Made by a program: the position numbers and the translations under genes. 64,000 bases of DNA from Protopterus annectens (lineage: Eukaryota > Chordata > Ceratodontiformes > Protopteridae). Below are positions 22,616 through 34,708 of the stretch, piece after piece; positions within the stretch are counted from its first letter, which is position 1, and every line of letters starts with the position of its first letter. The notes under the pieces are model-generated. The model was not told where the DNA came from. It saw only the letters and a list, made by a program, of their open reading frames with translations, and did not search any database. Where the stretch lies: contig NC_056731.1 in NCBI RefSeq assembly GCF_019279795.1, positions 869,071,175 to 869,135,174 of the forward strand, written 5' to 3'.

Positions 22616-22622
22616 TTTTATA
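22616..22622 (-). promoter_or_regulatory. TATA box in right terminal repeat of DIRS C
   Basis: TATAAAA on the minus strand, about 176 bp upstream of the gag ATG. The left terminal repeat of C has lost the matching box (AATTAAAAAAAC instead). Confidence 0.5.
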
Positions 22623-22761
22623 CCCATTATGACCCGACGTCATGAAGGAGGAGATAGCAACCGACGCAGGACCAAAGACTTTGGAATTCAGGCCGACTGA
22701 GGGCAACCTGCCAGCAGATTACCCAAATGTAATGACTGCAACAGTGAAACACTAAGAACAT

Positions 22762-23180
22762 CTGGGGCATACTCTGCAATTACAGAGGTCCTAACAAAAG
22801 CATACCACATTTTAAATACCTTGACATTTGGCTAGACTAGAATTTAACTTTCAATTTCACATCAATGCTATAAAAATAGAATCTCTTTTTGAGCTAATAA
22901 GATACTGCGCTTCTGCCCTGCAAAAGTTAATGTCAAATAACTTACACACCCAGCTAGACTACTGCCTACCAGTTACTGCCAATTTATTCAATAAAGTACA
23001 ATTTGCACTTCAGACAATAACATTTGGAGATGTATCATCTTGGCCCTAAGAGAGACCACCGCTGCTCCATCTTAGCAAAGGCAAAGTGGCTACCCATAAA
23101 CAAAAGATGCATTCCACTCCTAGCATGCCTTACCTACAAACTAATATACCAAGATATCTTCAATATTGTTTTAGCCAGCT
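22762..23180 (+). mobile_element. CR1/L2-type LINE fragment, right of DIRS C
   Basis: The plus strand resumes with FKYLDIWLD and NLTFNFHI, then QLDYCLP and KWLPINKR and LTYKLIY. These are the connection and C-terminal motifs of CR1/L2 reverse transcriptases (KYLGVWLD, SxLDYCNSL, HWLPVxxR, LTYKAL). With 16930-17201 this makes a continuous LINE order broken by DIRS C. Confidence 0.6.
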
Positions 23181-24448
23181 CATAAAATGTCTTATATGTA
23201 GAACAGGTTGTAAACACATATTAAGAAAATGTCTGCATAAATGTACTTTTACCCCTCGCTGACATGACTTGAGTAACACCATGGGGTGCATCGCTACTCT
23301 TTAATGGAGTAGAGGGCGTGCATGACCTGTGAGGCATCCATTACAGTTTATGGATACACTCACTATGTTCACATCAGTAACAGTAAAGTTCAGTGAACTT
23401 TTAGCAGATGTCATGTAGGGGAAAACCAGGATTTCAGAAATGATTATAGTTTTACATTTGCCGTCGGAAAGTACTCACATACAGACCAAAATGTACGATG
23501 TCTGGAAGCACGACATACCATGTTGTACAAGTGAAATCATTAACTGCGATGGCACACTAACACTGTTTCTTTCATTAGTACACAATTAACATGTCAAGTT
23601 GTAAAGGAAAAGTAAACACCGTCATGAATCAGATTTGCCAAAACAGCGTTAATTTTGTCGGCACGATAACAGCATATGAATATATCAACAGCGAGTTGTT
23701 TGGAATGTGGTTGCGACAATACGCAAGTACTTCCTCTTATATTAGTCTACTTTTCTCTATGGTACTTTGCAAAAAGATATCTTGCAACAGTGAAGGTAAA
23801 GTGTCTTTACTCTTGGAGCACTAAAGGGCTTCCGGAGATTTTTTTTAATGAAATGTATTCTGTTCCCTTGACCTAACATATCCAGGAATATTCTGTGCCC
23901 CCAACACATTCTCAAAAGGTTCAGGAGGCCTTCCACTTTTTAACTGGTGTTTTTTGGAAACACAGGTGAGGGAAAGGGATAGTGTGTTGGTTGGGGGGGG
24001 GGGGGGGCATGCTCAAAATCATACCTGTTCCCTTTCAGGGTCATGATCCAGACAGCATCCAGATTTTCCTTTTCAGTCTTGGTATTTCTTGTATAGGGCT
24101 TTCCTCCCGTAAAGTTGTTTTTCTGTGTTCTGCCTCCAGGGAGAAGACTTGAGTTCTTGTGTGATAACTTCTACTGTAGACAGCAGAATCAGCACGGTTC
24201 TGTTATATAAGGCAGAATAGTAATGAAATAATCATTTCACTTACTGCATACTAAGCAACTTTTTGGCAACATCCCCTGCAGAAATGTCGGATAAGCAGCT
24301 CAGACAGCTAGCGCATTGCACATTCCATGGCACTGCAAGCCGGCATCTGTAGGGAGCACAGGACTTAGAAAAAACCCTCAAGCCACTCCTAATGGACTTC
24401 TAAATGACAACACTTCTTGATTAAAATTGTTGCCCTGGTGGTGGGGAA
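23181..24448. other. no gene recognised; poly-G tract
   Basis: No gene or mobile element recognised. A poly-G run lies at about 23993-24007. Short frames near 23590-23880 are not supported by any motif. Confidence 0.4.
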
Positions 24449-24751
24449 AGTATTGTTGTGTAAAGTTTTACCATAACATGTCTTTCTCTGCTACATGCTG
24501 CTGTATCCATAACATCAGGGGAGTTTGCCTCTGGTCGACTTGGGTACATCTGGCCATTTTAAAAAGACAGATGCTACTGCAAAGGTCTGGCGCCTTTCTC
24601 TCTCTCTGCGGACGTCGGTCATAAACAGAAATCGGGTACAAAACAATCAGCACGCACCAACCTCAGAACTGTATGCTGCCGGAATCAGCGACTACGAAGT
24701 GAGTATTCAGGAGTCAGGCAAGTGTCGGGGGAAGGCAGGGTGGGAAACTAT

Positions 24752-24850
24752 ACAGTAGCATACAGAAGAGAAGGACATCTAAAGTTATGGTAAGACTTTA
24801 CACAACAATATTATGTCCTTCTATTCATATGCTGCTGTATCCATAACATA
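24752..24850. repeat. ICR of DIRS F
   Basis: Reverse complement of the left end (through TTATGGTAAGACTTTACAC), then ATGTCCTTCTATTCATATGC, the reverse complement of the right end. The join is near 24810. Confidence 0.8.
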
Positions 24851-24879
24851 AGGAGAGTGGAAAAGCTTCTGTTATTAAG

Positions 24880-26102
24880 ATTTGGGGGGAGGAACAGAAG
24901 CATCTTCCACAAAGTCATGAAGATATGGCTGTGGCAAAACATTCACTGGCTCTAGAAATGAGGTCCAACTTGCAGTGTTTGGTGAAGGTATGGACAGAGG
25001 ATCATTTAGCTGCTTCTAAAATGGTAGCTGTATCCAGACCCTTGAAGAAAGCCTCAGAGGACAGGCTGTATAGCAAAAGCAGATGGTTTTAGAAATCCAA
25101 GAGGATATGGTTTGCTTGGAAATGGGGTGTCCCACTGCTCTTGGGTGGTAGGAGATGAGGAGCCTGTCCGATTTACAGACATATATGGTCTTGGCAAATA
25201 GTATCAGAGTTGTCTATGTACATCCAAGAAATGTAGGATCCTTTCAGCAGGATTTTGGAGTGAAGAGAAGGTTGGGAGGTTAATGGCCTGACTCAAGAAA
25301 AGCTCGTTGACCACTTTGGGCATGAAGGATGGGTTAGTACATAAATGCACCCTCTCCTTACAGAAAACTGTAAAACGACGTGAGGCCATCAAAAGTATAG
25401 TTTTCCATTTACAGTATTGGAGAGAGCAGTCTTTGGCTGGGTTAAAGGGTGATGGCGTCAACTTTTCCAGAACAAAATTTAGATCCAAGGGGGAAGGATG
25501 GGCTTCCTTGGAGGTCTAAGGTGTAGAACCCCTTTCAAAGATAGCTCAACTCCTAACTTAGAAGCCAGAGGTGGGGTCAGTGGAATGCATGCTGAGATGG
25601 CAAACAAGTGGGTCTTAACTGAAGAATAAGACAGTCCAGACTTTCAATTCACACAAGTAGGACCAGGACCACTGGAGGTTCTACTGCTAGTGGTTGTAAA
25701 TTGCGTTTGACACCATACAGAAAATCTCTTCCACTTGGCTAGATATGATTTTCTGGTAGTTGGTTTTCTGGCCTCCTGCAGAACCTGGAGCACGACCTCT
25801 GTGTATAGCTGTCTGAAGGGAATCAATGCCTTATCACCCGCAATGTAAGGTTCAAAGTGGGCAGCTGCGGGTGTAAGAGCATTCCCTTCTCCTGTGTGAG
25901 CACGTCCAACCGGTGGGGTAACTTGTGGTGACTGCCCTTGGCTAGATGCCGTAATAGGGAGAACCAATGCTGCCTTGGCCAATAGGGGGTCATCAACAAG
26001 ATATGGGGTTGCTCTTTCTGAATTTTCAGCAGAACTTTTTGTATGGGAGGGAAGGGGGGAATGCATAAGCGTACATCCCCTTCCAAGGGAATGAAAGAGC
26101 AT
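24880..26102 (-). pseudogene. tyrosine recombinase (DIRS F)
   Basis: 26102-25644 carries the N-terminal core-binding part (EARKPTTRKSYLAKWKRF). 25488-25204 carries LNFVLEKL, FMPKVVNELFLSQAINLPTF and LHFLDVHRQL. The C-terminal box near 24990-24965 reads HTFTKHCK, so the catalytic tyrosine codon is TGC (Cys) at 24972-24974. The HxxR box is not readable in frame. The enzyme is dead by both frameshift and active-site change. Confidence 0.65.
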
Positions 26103-26560
26103 CCACCCTCCATGCTTCGGGATATAGTACCCTGGAGTAGAAGGTCGGAAGCGGTCTGCTCATGATGGGGGCAAACAGATCCACATCCGGAATATCCCAC
26201 GATGGACCAGGTCCAGGAACACATTCATGTTTAGCATCCATTCGTGTGATTGAGTCATGGTCCTGCTTAGAGCATCTCCCATCACATTGCCTGCTGAAGG
26301 TACGTAGACGGCTAGGATGTTGGCTTGTGTCTCTAGGGCGATTTCCCATGCCTGCAGAGGAGGTAGGACTTTGTCCCCCCCATTTGTTGATGTACTACGA
26401 CACACTGGTATTATCTGTGTGTACCATCACAGCGTTCCTGGGAGGAGACTATCCTTGAAAATTTGGAGGGCTAATATCAAGGGTCTCATCTCCTTGATCC
26501 TGATGTGCTCTTTGTGCTGGGTGAAGGTCCAGGAGTTCCTCGCTCTCTATTCTCCTAAGG
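26026..26560 (-). pseudogene. RNase H region (DIRS F)
   Basis: Frames include AWEIALETQANILAVYVPSA, GDALSRTMTQSHEWML and a DLF-type end at about 26175. These match the C-terminal half of RNase H plus connector in D and E. The first catalytic Asp region is not readable. Confidence 0.5.
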
Positions 26561-26587
26561 TTTCTCCCCAACCTGTGTCTGAAGCAT

Positions 26588-27640
26588 CTATAAACAGGTC
26601 CTGCTTGGGGGGGGGGGGGGGGGCAGGCCTGGGTTGGCTTTTATCTGGGCTACCCACCAATTCAATTCCCTGGAAAGGGAATCATGAACTCCAGGGGATG
26701 CAGATATTGTTTCCAGACTGTTCCCAAGTACCATTGGAATTTCCTCATGTAAAGTTTTGCAAGGGGTACCACGGGGATGGTGGAGGCCATGAATCACAGG
26801 AGCTTGAAAAACTCCCTGGCCGACAGGGCTTTGAGAGGGAGTAATGCCTTGAAATAAGAAGCGACAGACAAAACCTTTTTCTGGGGGAAGACAGGCCATC
26901 ATTTTTCCTGTTAGGATCCTGCATCCCAGGAACACATGATCCTGTGAGGGTATCAGGGATGATTTTTTGAGGTTTACAGTGAACCCCAGATTTTCTGAGA
27001 GGGAAATAGTGACTTTTAGGTGTTTTAAGACCATTTGAACCAATGGGGCCTGTATCAGAATATTGTCTAACTAGGGGAAGAGTCCTCTTGTTCTGGCAAA
27101 GGCCATGACTGATGCCAGGCACTTTGTGAACAGTCTTGGGGCCACAGAGAGACCAAATCACAAAGCACAGAACTGAAAGTGTGCAGAATCCACTGAAAAG
27201 CAAAGGAACTTCCTGAAGAGGGGATGGAATGGGATGTTAAGCAGGCGTTCTTTATATCCAAGGATACTAAGAAGGCATGGGGGAGGATGAGGGGAAGAAG
27301 GGTAGGAAGAGTGAGCATCCTAAAGGAGGGTACCTGCAGGAAGGTGTTGAGATGGGACAAATCCAGGATTGGTCTCCAGGGATCTTCTTTCCTGGGAACC
27401 AGGAACATCCTGAAGTAAAAACTCTTTCCTCTTACATGAAGAGGTACCTCTTGTATTGTTCCTTGTGCGAGGAGTTCTTGTAGAACAGGAGGAAAGGAAG
27501 CCAGTTGGTCTCAAGAGAATTGTGGAATGCCTTTGTAAGTATCCCTGTTGTATTAGAGAGGACCCAAGAGTCCTGGGAAACCTGACTCCAAGCAGGAATG
27601 GACAGACAGACACATGGAAAGAGGGGGTGTCTGGATCCAA
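26588..27640 (-). pseudogene. reverse transcriptase (DIRS F)
   Basis: 27408-27067 shows MFLVPRKED, RPILDLSHLNTFLQVPSFRMLTL and LVSLDIKNACL (motif A, degenerate). The template-grip (about 27200-27150) and YLDD (about 27060) regions are in broken frames. 27043-26830 holds NLGFTVNLKKSSLIPSQDHVFLG. A poly-G run at about 26607-26622 marks the end. Not functional. Confidence 0.65.
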
Positions 27641-27659
27641 TGCTTGGTAGTCACAGGCT

Positions 27660-29503
27660 ACCAGGCTTAGCCTGAAAGGGCTGTTTTGGAGCAGGAGTAG
27701 AAGGAGCAGACCTAGAAGACGACTGTTTCCTAGAATCTCTTTTGCCTGAGTGGCATCTGTCTGGCAGGCCTTCTCAAAAAGGTGGTTTTTGCAGGGTAGT
27801 TCCTTTGAAAACTAAGGACCGGGAGATAAAAATGTGTCTCAGATCCTGCAACTCCTTACCCATCTCTTGAAGGGCCTTGAAAAGTTCAGCAGCTGCTGAA
27901 CCAAACAGAGCTTTGCTGCCTAGCGGGGCATCCAGGAGTTGAGACTTAATGACATCAGGGAAAGGCTGCAACCTGAGCCAGGAATATCTCCTGATCATAG
28001 ACCCTGAGGCAGCAGCTCTAGATGAGGCCTCTACAGCATCATAACTGCACTTGATAGAGTACTTAGTTACTTAAGTGCAGGATTTTAGGAGAGTAGTGAT
28101 TTTTGCCTTGGCTGAGGAGTCTAGGAGGTCCTCCCAATTGTTTAGCCACATCAGAAATAAGAGCCAGTGAGTACTTGGCCATGTGAGTTTGGTAGTTAAT
28201 GGCTCTCACTGCTAAATTAGCAGATGTGCAGACTTTTTTTGCCTAGGTGCTCCATTAACCTCTTTTCCTTGTAGGAGGGGATGTGGAGGACAGTAACTTG
28301 GAGGTTTTATCTGCAGCCACAGAAATGATGGAAGGGTCTGCAGAAAGAGCCTTGCAAAGAAATTTTGCATCCTTGAGGACTTTGTAAAACCTAGGGGGCT
28401 GGGTGTGACTGGTTGGGAATCTGGGTTTTTAGAAATAGGCAGAAAAGCATCCAGGAAAGCATGATGCACTGGAGGTACAGCAGATGGGTTAGTAGACTCC
28501 ATTTGTAAAAGGTCATACCACCTTTTTTGGGTCTCAGTGACCTGGCTGCTGTTCCCACTTGAAAAAGTCTTCCATATGAACAATAGTCTCCCCAAAGGGA
28601 ATACCTTCCCCTGGGGAATCTGTGCCATTAGACTCCTCCTCTGAGGAAGTGTACTCCAGAGGGGAGACAATTTGAAAAGTGTAAGTAAGGGATTCATCCC
28701 CTGATGAATCCTCTTCTTCAGTGGAGACATCGGTAACAACTTTACCCTTGGGGGTAGATCCAGTAGCAGCCTGGACCGGAGCAGTGGCCTGGCGTAAGGC
28801 AAGGAATGCATTTAAAAGGCCTTGAGCAAAATGCTTGCCAGTCAGGTGCCTGGTCTGAGGGTGCGGGCATCGGATAATGAGCAATATCTTAGTCTTTTGC
28901 TTCCTTTTGTGGGACTCCAATGCCGACGTATCAGAGATGTGCTGTAGAGATAGAGGGCCGGATGCAGGGCGGCACTCCACAATGTCTGAGCAAACACCCT
29001 CGTGAACTATAAATTTGAGAAAACCAAAACATGGCCCTTGGAAATGATGAGCTTAGGTTCCCCCCCGGCGACCAATTCAGATGCCTGCGATTCCTTCTGG
29101 GACATGCCAGTGGCTTCTTTGATGGCCTCCTTATTGGTAACCACACCAAAGAAAGATCAGAGGATTCCGTCTCGGACCTCAGGCCTTCACAAGCCTCAAA
29201 AGGTACAGCTGGAATAGAGGGCACAGCAGTCAGTTCAGGCCATGATTTTTTTGGCCATTTCTACTGGCGGTTCATCCAAGGAACCTGACGCTGGATCCAT
29301 TTTTTTTAGTCAGACGTTTGAGTCGGTTCTCTAAATAAAGATTTAAAAGTTGGAAGGCGACTTCTAAGGGTTTTGAGGATGAAGGCCTGACAAACATCAC
29401 AAGTGTGATCGTGTTCTTGGCCTAAAGAAAAGAGGCAGAGCTCATGCGAGTCCTGATGTGGAATCTGCCTTCCACAACTACACTTGCCCTTTCAACCTGA
29501 CAT
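27660..29503 (-). pseudogene. gag-like protein (DIRS F)
   Basis: The start is ATG at 29503. Codon 4 is TGA, and the next residues show the family Cys cluster (CSCGRQIPHQDSHELC, LGQEHDHTCDVCQ). The middle part is frameshifted. 28980-28534 is a Ser/Glu-rich segment with STEEEDSSGDESL and GEGIPFGETI. 27998-27774 carries YSWLRLQPFPDVIKSQLLDAPLG, the conserved C-terminal helix seen in B, C and D. A TATATAA box lies about 140 bp upstream at 29643-29652. Confidence 0.65.
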
Positions 29504-29642
29504 CAAAACCCAAAACAGCAGCAAAAGCAAAAAGGTAATCAAAAACCCTATGGGATACTTATCTGAAGTCAGACCAGACAAATTCACTTTTCCAAAGGAG
29601 CAACAACTGGAGCCAGCTGTCACACAGGCAGCAGAACGTCCA

Positions 29643-29652
29643 TTATATACCC
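29643..29652 (-). promoter_or_regulatory. TATA box in right terminal repeat of DIRS F
   Basis: GTATATAATG on the minus strand, positioned as in A-D upstream of gag. Confidence 0.45.
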
Positions 29653-29806
29653 ATCTGTTTATGACTGATGTCCGCATAGACACTGGACGTCACACACACC
29701 TTTACAGTAGCATCTATCTTTTGTAAAATGGCAGATGGACACGAATCGACCAGAGGCAGACTCCCCTGATGTTATGGATACAGCAGCACATGAATAGAAG
29801 GAAATT

Positions 29807-31916
29807 GAATGGGTTGACTGGTTGGGAAGGGGTCAATGGCTGAAAAGTGGGGTTGGGGGGATATCAAACTTTGAAACATTTAACTGGAGGTAAGTACTAG
29901 CTTAAATTCTATTTGTTTACACTTGTGCAAGAGATGCGCACCTTACATAAAAGAAAGTGTTCAACTTTGACCGTCAAAAGTGTCAATTAAGACAAGAGCC
30001 AAAACTTTATGGCTTGACATGCCAACCTAATACAGTGATTTTAAGAGAACTGTACAAGTTTCCGAGCATCTGACTGAAGGGTTTGATATCAAACTGCAGT
30101 GTTACTGGACAGTTGCTCAACTGGCACCAGTGGTGTGATTACCTTGCAACATGGTTTATTGTCATCCTGATCAATGTTATTTAGCATGGTCAGAAACAAC
30201 CAAATTGTGTGTGTAGCAACATAAAATTTACAACTTATCACATTTAAGCAAGTCACAAAATAAACTGCAGAAAAGACAAGTTTATAATTGCAAAAACATT
30301 AGATAACTCATCTGCTTTAGATAAGCAAGCTTAGATCATGTGATACTACAACTTTAACCTGCCATATTCATGAACATACACCGGACGTGTATCTTTCCAC
30401 CTCCCAGCAGCTTTTACTTTTCAGCATATTTATATGCAATTTTCAGCATCATTTTATCAAACACGCCAGCAGAGGGAACAGCTGAGCACAGCTGTTCAGC
30501 ATCTGTGAACCTTTTGTCTTTGCTGTGATAAAAGGAATAGCAGTAAAAGGAGGCCTGGCAGTCAGCTGGTATTGCACAACTAAAATAAGGGCCAGCTAAG
30601 GAAAAGGCATGTATAACAGAAGCAGCTCAGAGAAAAATTAAAATCTGCTGTTGGGTGCAACAATTGGTGCAGTTAGGTAATATAACGGACAACATTACAG
30701 TAGTGTGTTTGTTGCCATACAGCAGCTGTTCCAAAAAAAAAACTGACAAGGTTTCCACAGATTTACAGACTGCTAAATGGTAACCCACTGAACAGCAGCT
30801 ATGCAAAGCAATAGCTGGGAAAAGCTAACGCATTATGTCAATCCCTGGAGAAAGGCTGAAGAGTCCGTGTGGGTCTGAACCTTTATTTTTAACTTGATCC
30901 CTTCAGAGTTTTATTTTTAGCTATCCTTTCATTTTGAAACTAACAAATCTGAAACTTAAAAAAAATGCAGTGATGCTCTTTCCCCTACCAGACCAACTGA
31001 TTTATCCCAAAATATCTGCAAAACAATTCAAAATCTTATTTTACTCAACGAATCCAGACTTCTTTATTTTTGCTTATGCCTTTTTGACCATTAACCCTAT
31101 TGAGCCAGGGACATTTTTAAAGGGGGGTCCAGAGCAGTAAAGCTCACACATTCATGTAAAAGATGGTGCAAGACAAATTAATAAGCTTTAAAAATATAAC
31201 GCTCAAAGCCATTTTAGAATGAGTAATACAAACCCTTAAAAATGTTAGCTGCTGAGATTAAAGATCAAGTGATATGTGCAGCAGTATTCAAAAGCAGTAA
31301 TCTAGCAAATAAACATTCAAGATGCATGTAAGCACTGCTACCATGCTAGTCAAATATGGTGCAGATTACATTTAATCACAAATCAGGGGCACTGTTGCAA
31401 GCACTGCTAAGGTAATCAATTTAGATGGAAAATACACTGTTGTGAAAATACTAATATGACAGGAGAAAAGGCTTAGTGGACAATATACAGTGAATGCAAA
31501 CATGCAGTTGTAACAATGCAACAGGTACAGTTTCTGTTTCCACCCAGGCAGTAAGAGGGCAATATAGTAAATGTAAGAAGAGAAAATGTTGCCCTTTATT
31601 AGGCATCAAGGATGTGACATGAGCAAGCTTTGATGCTAAGCGAGTTTCGCAAGAAGCTATAAATTACGGGGAAGGCAATATTTTTCATACCCCTCAAATG
31701 TCCAGATTTTTGCCTCATATTTTGGTAGGTTCCTCAAAATTTGTTTTCCTGCAAATCATTAAAGATTGATGTCACTAAATAATGGCATTTGAGTTTCAGA
31801 CTTCAAAACCTTTTGAAAAATCATGGTAATGCAAAACCTGTTATAACAACTTGCTAAATATGCCCCCATTTTTGGACCCTTGTACCCTAATTTTTTTTTT
31901 TTTTTTTTTTTACTTT
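29807..31916. other. no recognised gene
   Basis: AT-rich DNA without a defensible gene or mobile element. A poly-T run lies at about 31890-31911, directly before the edge of DIRS H. Confidence 0.4.
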
Positions 31917-33530
31917 GTCCAGATATCGTGTGTTAAGAGTATCCTAGGGATCAGACGCATAGGTGGGAACACATACAGGAACAAGTCTGCCCATCCAAAA
32001 GAGAAAGCATCTATTTTCCAAGTCCTTATCTGTTGAGTTCTGGAGCAGAACTTTTGTAGTTTGTTCTCTGTGAGGGGTGAACAGGTCCACTAAGTGGACC
32101 CCCCACTGTAGAATTGGATCCAGGAAGTCATGTCTCCAACATCCACTTGTTGGGGGTCTGGAAGACCCATGCTTAGAGAATTTGCCAAGGTACTGTTCTG
32201 ACACAGAATATTAAGATGCTAAAAGAGTCTGCCCTAGTTCTTAAGCCAGCATCCAAATCTTCCTCGTGAGGCTACACAAAGGGTACGACAGGGTACCCCT
32301 TGCTTGTTTAGGTACATCACTGTGGTGTTGTCTGTATAAGGCTGTAAGGTACCAGTGCTACAATTCTAATGAAAAGCCATTATGGCCAGGTAGACTGCTA
32401 ACAACTGTGTGTGTGCGTGCGTGTGTGTGTATGCATATATATTTTGTATATATGTATGCATTAATTCTCTGCTGTGGCATTAGATGCTCTATACTTTCAG
32501 GGAACCTAAGTGGGGCCTCCAAGCTATGTCTGAACTGTCTATGGTGTTAGTCTTGTCTGCTTCTGTTAAAGAGAAATTCTCCCACCAGTTCTCAAATATG
32601 GTGTTCTTCCACCACATCAGCTCCTTCAGGCATGGAAGGAGAAGCAATAGGGTATCAAGAGGTTGATAACTCTGTTCCCAAGCATTTTTTAGGAACCACT
32701 GAAGTTTTCTTACATGCAGCTTTGCAAGTGGGATCATGAAAATGCAGAATCTTATGTAACCCACAATTCTTAGAAGTTCCCTTGCGGAGATGGGTAGTTT
32801 TTGGAAATAGGCTGCTCAGACAGTTTTGTCAGGAAAGATATTTTGTCCTGAGGAAGGATGGCATTCTTTTGGGCCAAATCTAAGAGGGCTCCCAGAAATA
32901 GGATACTTGCTTGAGGAAGTTTGTGACTAAAGATTTAATGCAAGACCTACCTTCTGAGACAGTTTATAGTGATCTGCAAGGCATCTATTGCATCTGCTAT
33001 GGATTTTCCCTGAATGAGACTGCCATCTAAGCGGAGAGTAAATATGAACTCCCAGAGTTCTGCAATGTGCTAACAGAGCAGCTAAGCATTTTGTGAAAAC
33101 TCAGAGCAGTGGACAGCCCAAATGGTAAAGCACAGAATTGGAAGTGACAGCCTGGTGCTACAAATCCTGGGTATTTTCTGCGTGTCTGCTATGGGGAGTT
33201 AAGTATCTTAGGAATAGAGTGACCATGAAGGCATCTTCGAAGATCATGGGAAGTAATTTTGTAAAGTAAGCACTTTGATTTTTGGGATATTGAGAAATGT
33301 GCTTAATTTTAAAAGGTCCAAGATGGGCCCCCAGATGAGCTTCTTTCTTGGAACCAAAAATATCCTTGAGTAGAAGCCTTCTCCCTGTTGACCTGGAGGA
33401 ACAGGCTGAATGGATCCTTGCTGAGGCAGTTCAAAGAAGATAGGTAAGAGGCTTTCCTATTCTTTTGGTGGTTTTGGAATGTCCAAGTAGGGTGGGATTT
33501 CTCAAACTGATGTAGTGCCCATTTCCCTAT
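31917..33530 (-). mobile_element. DIRS-type element H, left part (RNase H and reverse transcriptase)
   Basis: The minus strand carries DLFTPHREQT (end of RNase H, 32204-31944). It then has PLAKLHVRKLQWFL and CLKELMWWKN (32764-32489) and a decayed reverse transcriptase up to about 33430 (EPFLVP-type start near 33350). The recombinase side is missing, so the element is truncated at about 31917. The motifs resemble D and F more than E. It is broken at 33530 by an L1-like fragment. Confidence 0.6.
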
Positions 33531-34690
33531 GAGTTCTTTATTAAATTATCACTTATGACAGACAATCATACATGTATAAATGAAAACAAACCATATTGAC
33601 AATTTTAGTTGAAACATTACACATCACTTATAATCTACCAAATGATTGTCAGTCAAACATTACATAGCTCATTCAAATCCTGTCTTCTTTTAAACCTTTT
33701 CCTCCTCTGCATGTTCCCACAGTTCCTATTTTTCCCATGCAATTTGCTCCTACCCTTGTCTAAAGATTCCAATTCCAGTTGTTTTATCTGTTACAACATT
33801 CACTACTTCTAGTACACAGTTGGTTTTATACATTGATTTCCATTTTCTAGTAACTGCTTTCTTGGCAGCCAGCATAATTACACTCAGTAAAGCCTTACTA
33901 TGTCAAGGCAATTCCGATTCTGTATTACACTCCCAGAAATATGTTCCCAATTACCTCTCTTTCCCATCACACTTCCAACATCTGTTATCTACCAGAGGAA
34001 AAATTCTCTGGAGTCTACTTGCGGTATAAAAATATCTATGTAAACATTTCCAAGCAAAAATCCTACATCTTCTAGACTTTGTTGCATATTTGGGAGACAA
34101 ACATATCCCCCCATTTTTTTGTGGATTGCTTATCCAGTCTCTCTTCTGAATCTTTTCTAACCTCCTCTGAATGATTATCGTTATCATGCAATATTTTGTA
34201 TGCTCTACTAATTACTCCTTTTTTAATAGCAGCTTCTCTTCAAGATTCTACCAAGAACTCTACCAGTGCTGGTCTTTCATTTAGGACCCCCTCCTATTTG
34301 TTTCTATCAATGATATCAATCCTTACTATGGAAGGCAATATGTAACCTACAATCCAAATAAATTCGTGGTGTCTTCCCATTCCATTAACTTTCCCTCTCT
34401 AGTTATTTGCTCCCAATACCTTGGTTCCTTTGTCAGTTTTCTCCAATAAATTCCTGGCCCATCTTGCCTACTGTCTGTACCCCTACTTGCAGTCATCCCT
34501 AACAGCAGAATCTTTTCTTCATTCTCGTATTGGCTTAGTTCTTAGAATACCTTCTGCTACCTTATGATTATAACATTCTGTAAGATTATTTTCCTTAAAG
34601 GTTAGCATCCAAAATACTAGTCTCTCCTTGCTTCTTGAGCTTTCTCCCTGTTTCATAATCATCCCTCCTTTCTATGATGTTGGTTGGTCC
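33530..34690 (-). mobile_element. L1/Tx1-type LINE 3' fragment
   Basis: 34187-33951 reads FPLVDNRCWKCDGKE, the zinc-knuckle-like CxxC block found near the C-terminus of L1/Tx1 proteins. It is preceded by RIFAWKCLHRYFYTASRLQRI, the usual helix before it. The 3' untranslated region runs down to about 33530. Only the 3' end is present, as is typical of 5'-truncated LINEs. It sits within DIRS H. Confidence 0.55.
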
Positions 34691-34708
34691 CTTGTGATGG
34701 TTTTTCCT

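Larger units (their letters stand above)
17202..22761 (-). mobile_element. DIRS-type retrotransposon C
   Basis: The element begins AGTACAGTTGTGTAC at 17202 and ends GAACAT at 22761. Terminal repeats lie at about 17245-17365 and 22600-22740, with a worn ICR at 17645-17725. The right half (gag, part of reverse transcriptase) is readable. The left half (17730-20060), where recombinase and RNase H should be, is very degraded. It is the same family as A and B and is inserted in a CR1/L2-type LINE. Confidence 0.82.
24449..29806 (-). mobile_element. DIRS-type retrotransposon F
   Basis: The left end AGTATTGTTGTGTAAAG is at 24449 and the right end (...GAATAGAAGGA) at about 29802-29806. Terminal repeats lie at about 24485-24645 and 29630-29795, sharing GTATCCATAACATCAGGGGAG in inverse. 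An ICR lies at 24752-24850. Gene order matches B and D, but the terminal sequences differ, so this is a separate family. All genes carry stops or frameshifts. Confidence 0.82.

Noticed and set aside
23591..23876. Possible small plus-strand gene
   Set aside because: Two overlapping short frames with no family motif, splice signals or conservation evidence.
33609..33812. 67-codon plus-strand hydrophobic frame
   Set aside because: It is antisense to the 3' untranslated region of the L1-like fragment. The hydrophobicity comes from T-rich sequence.
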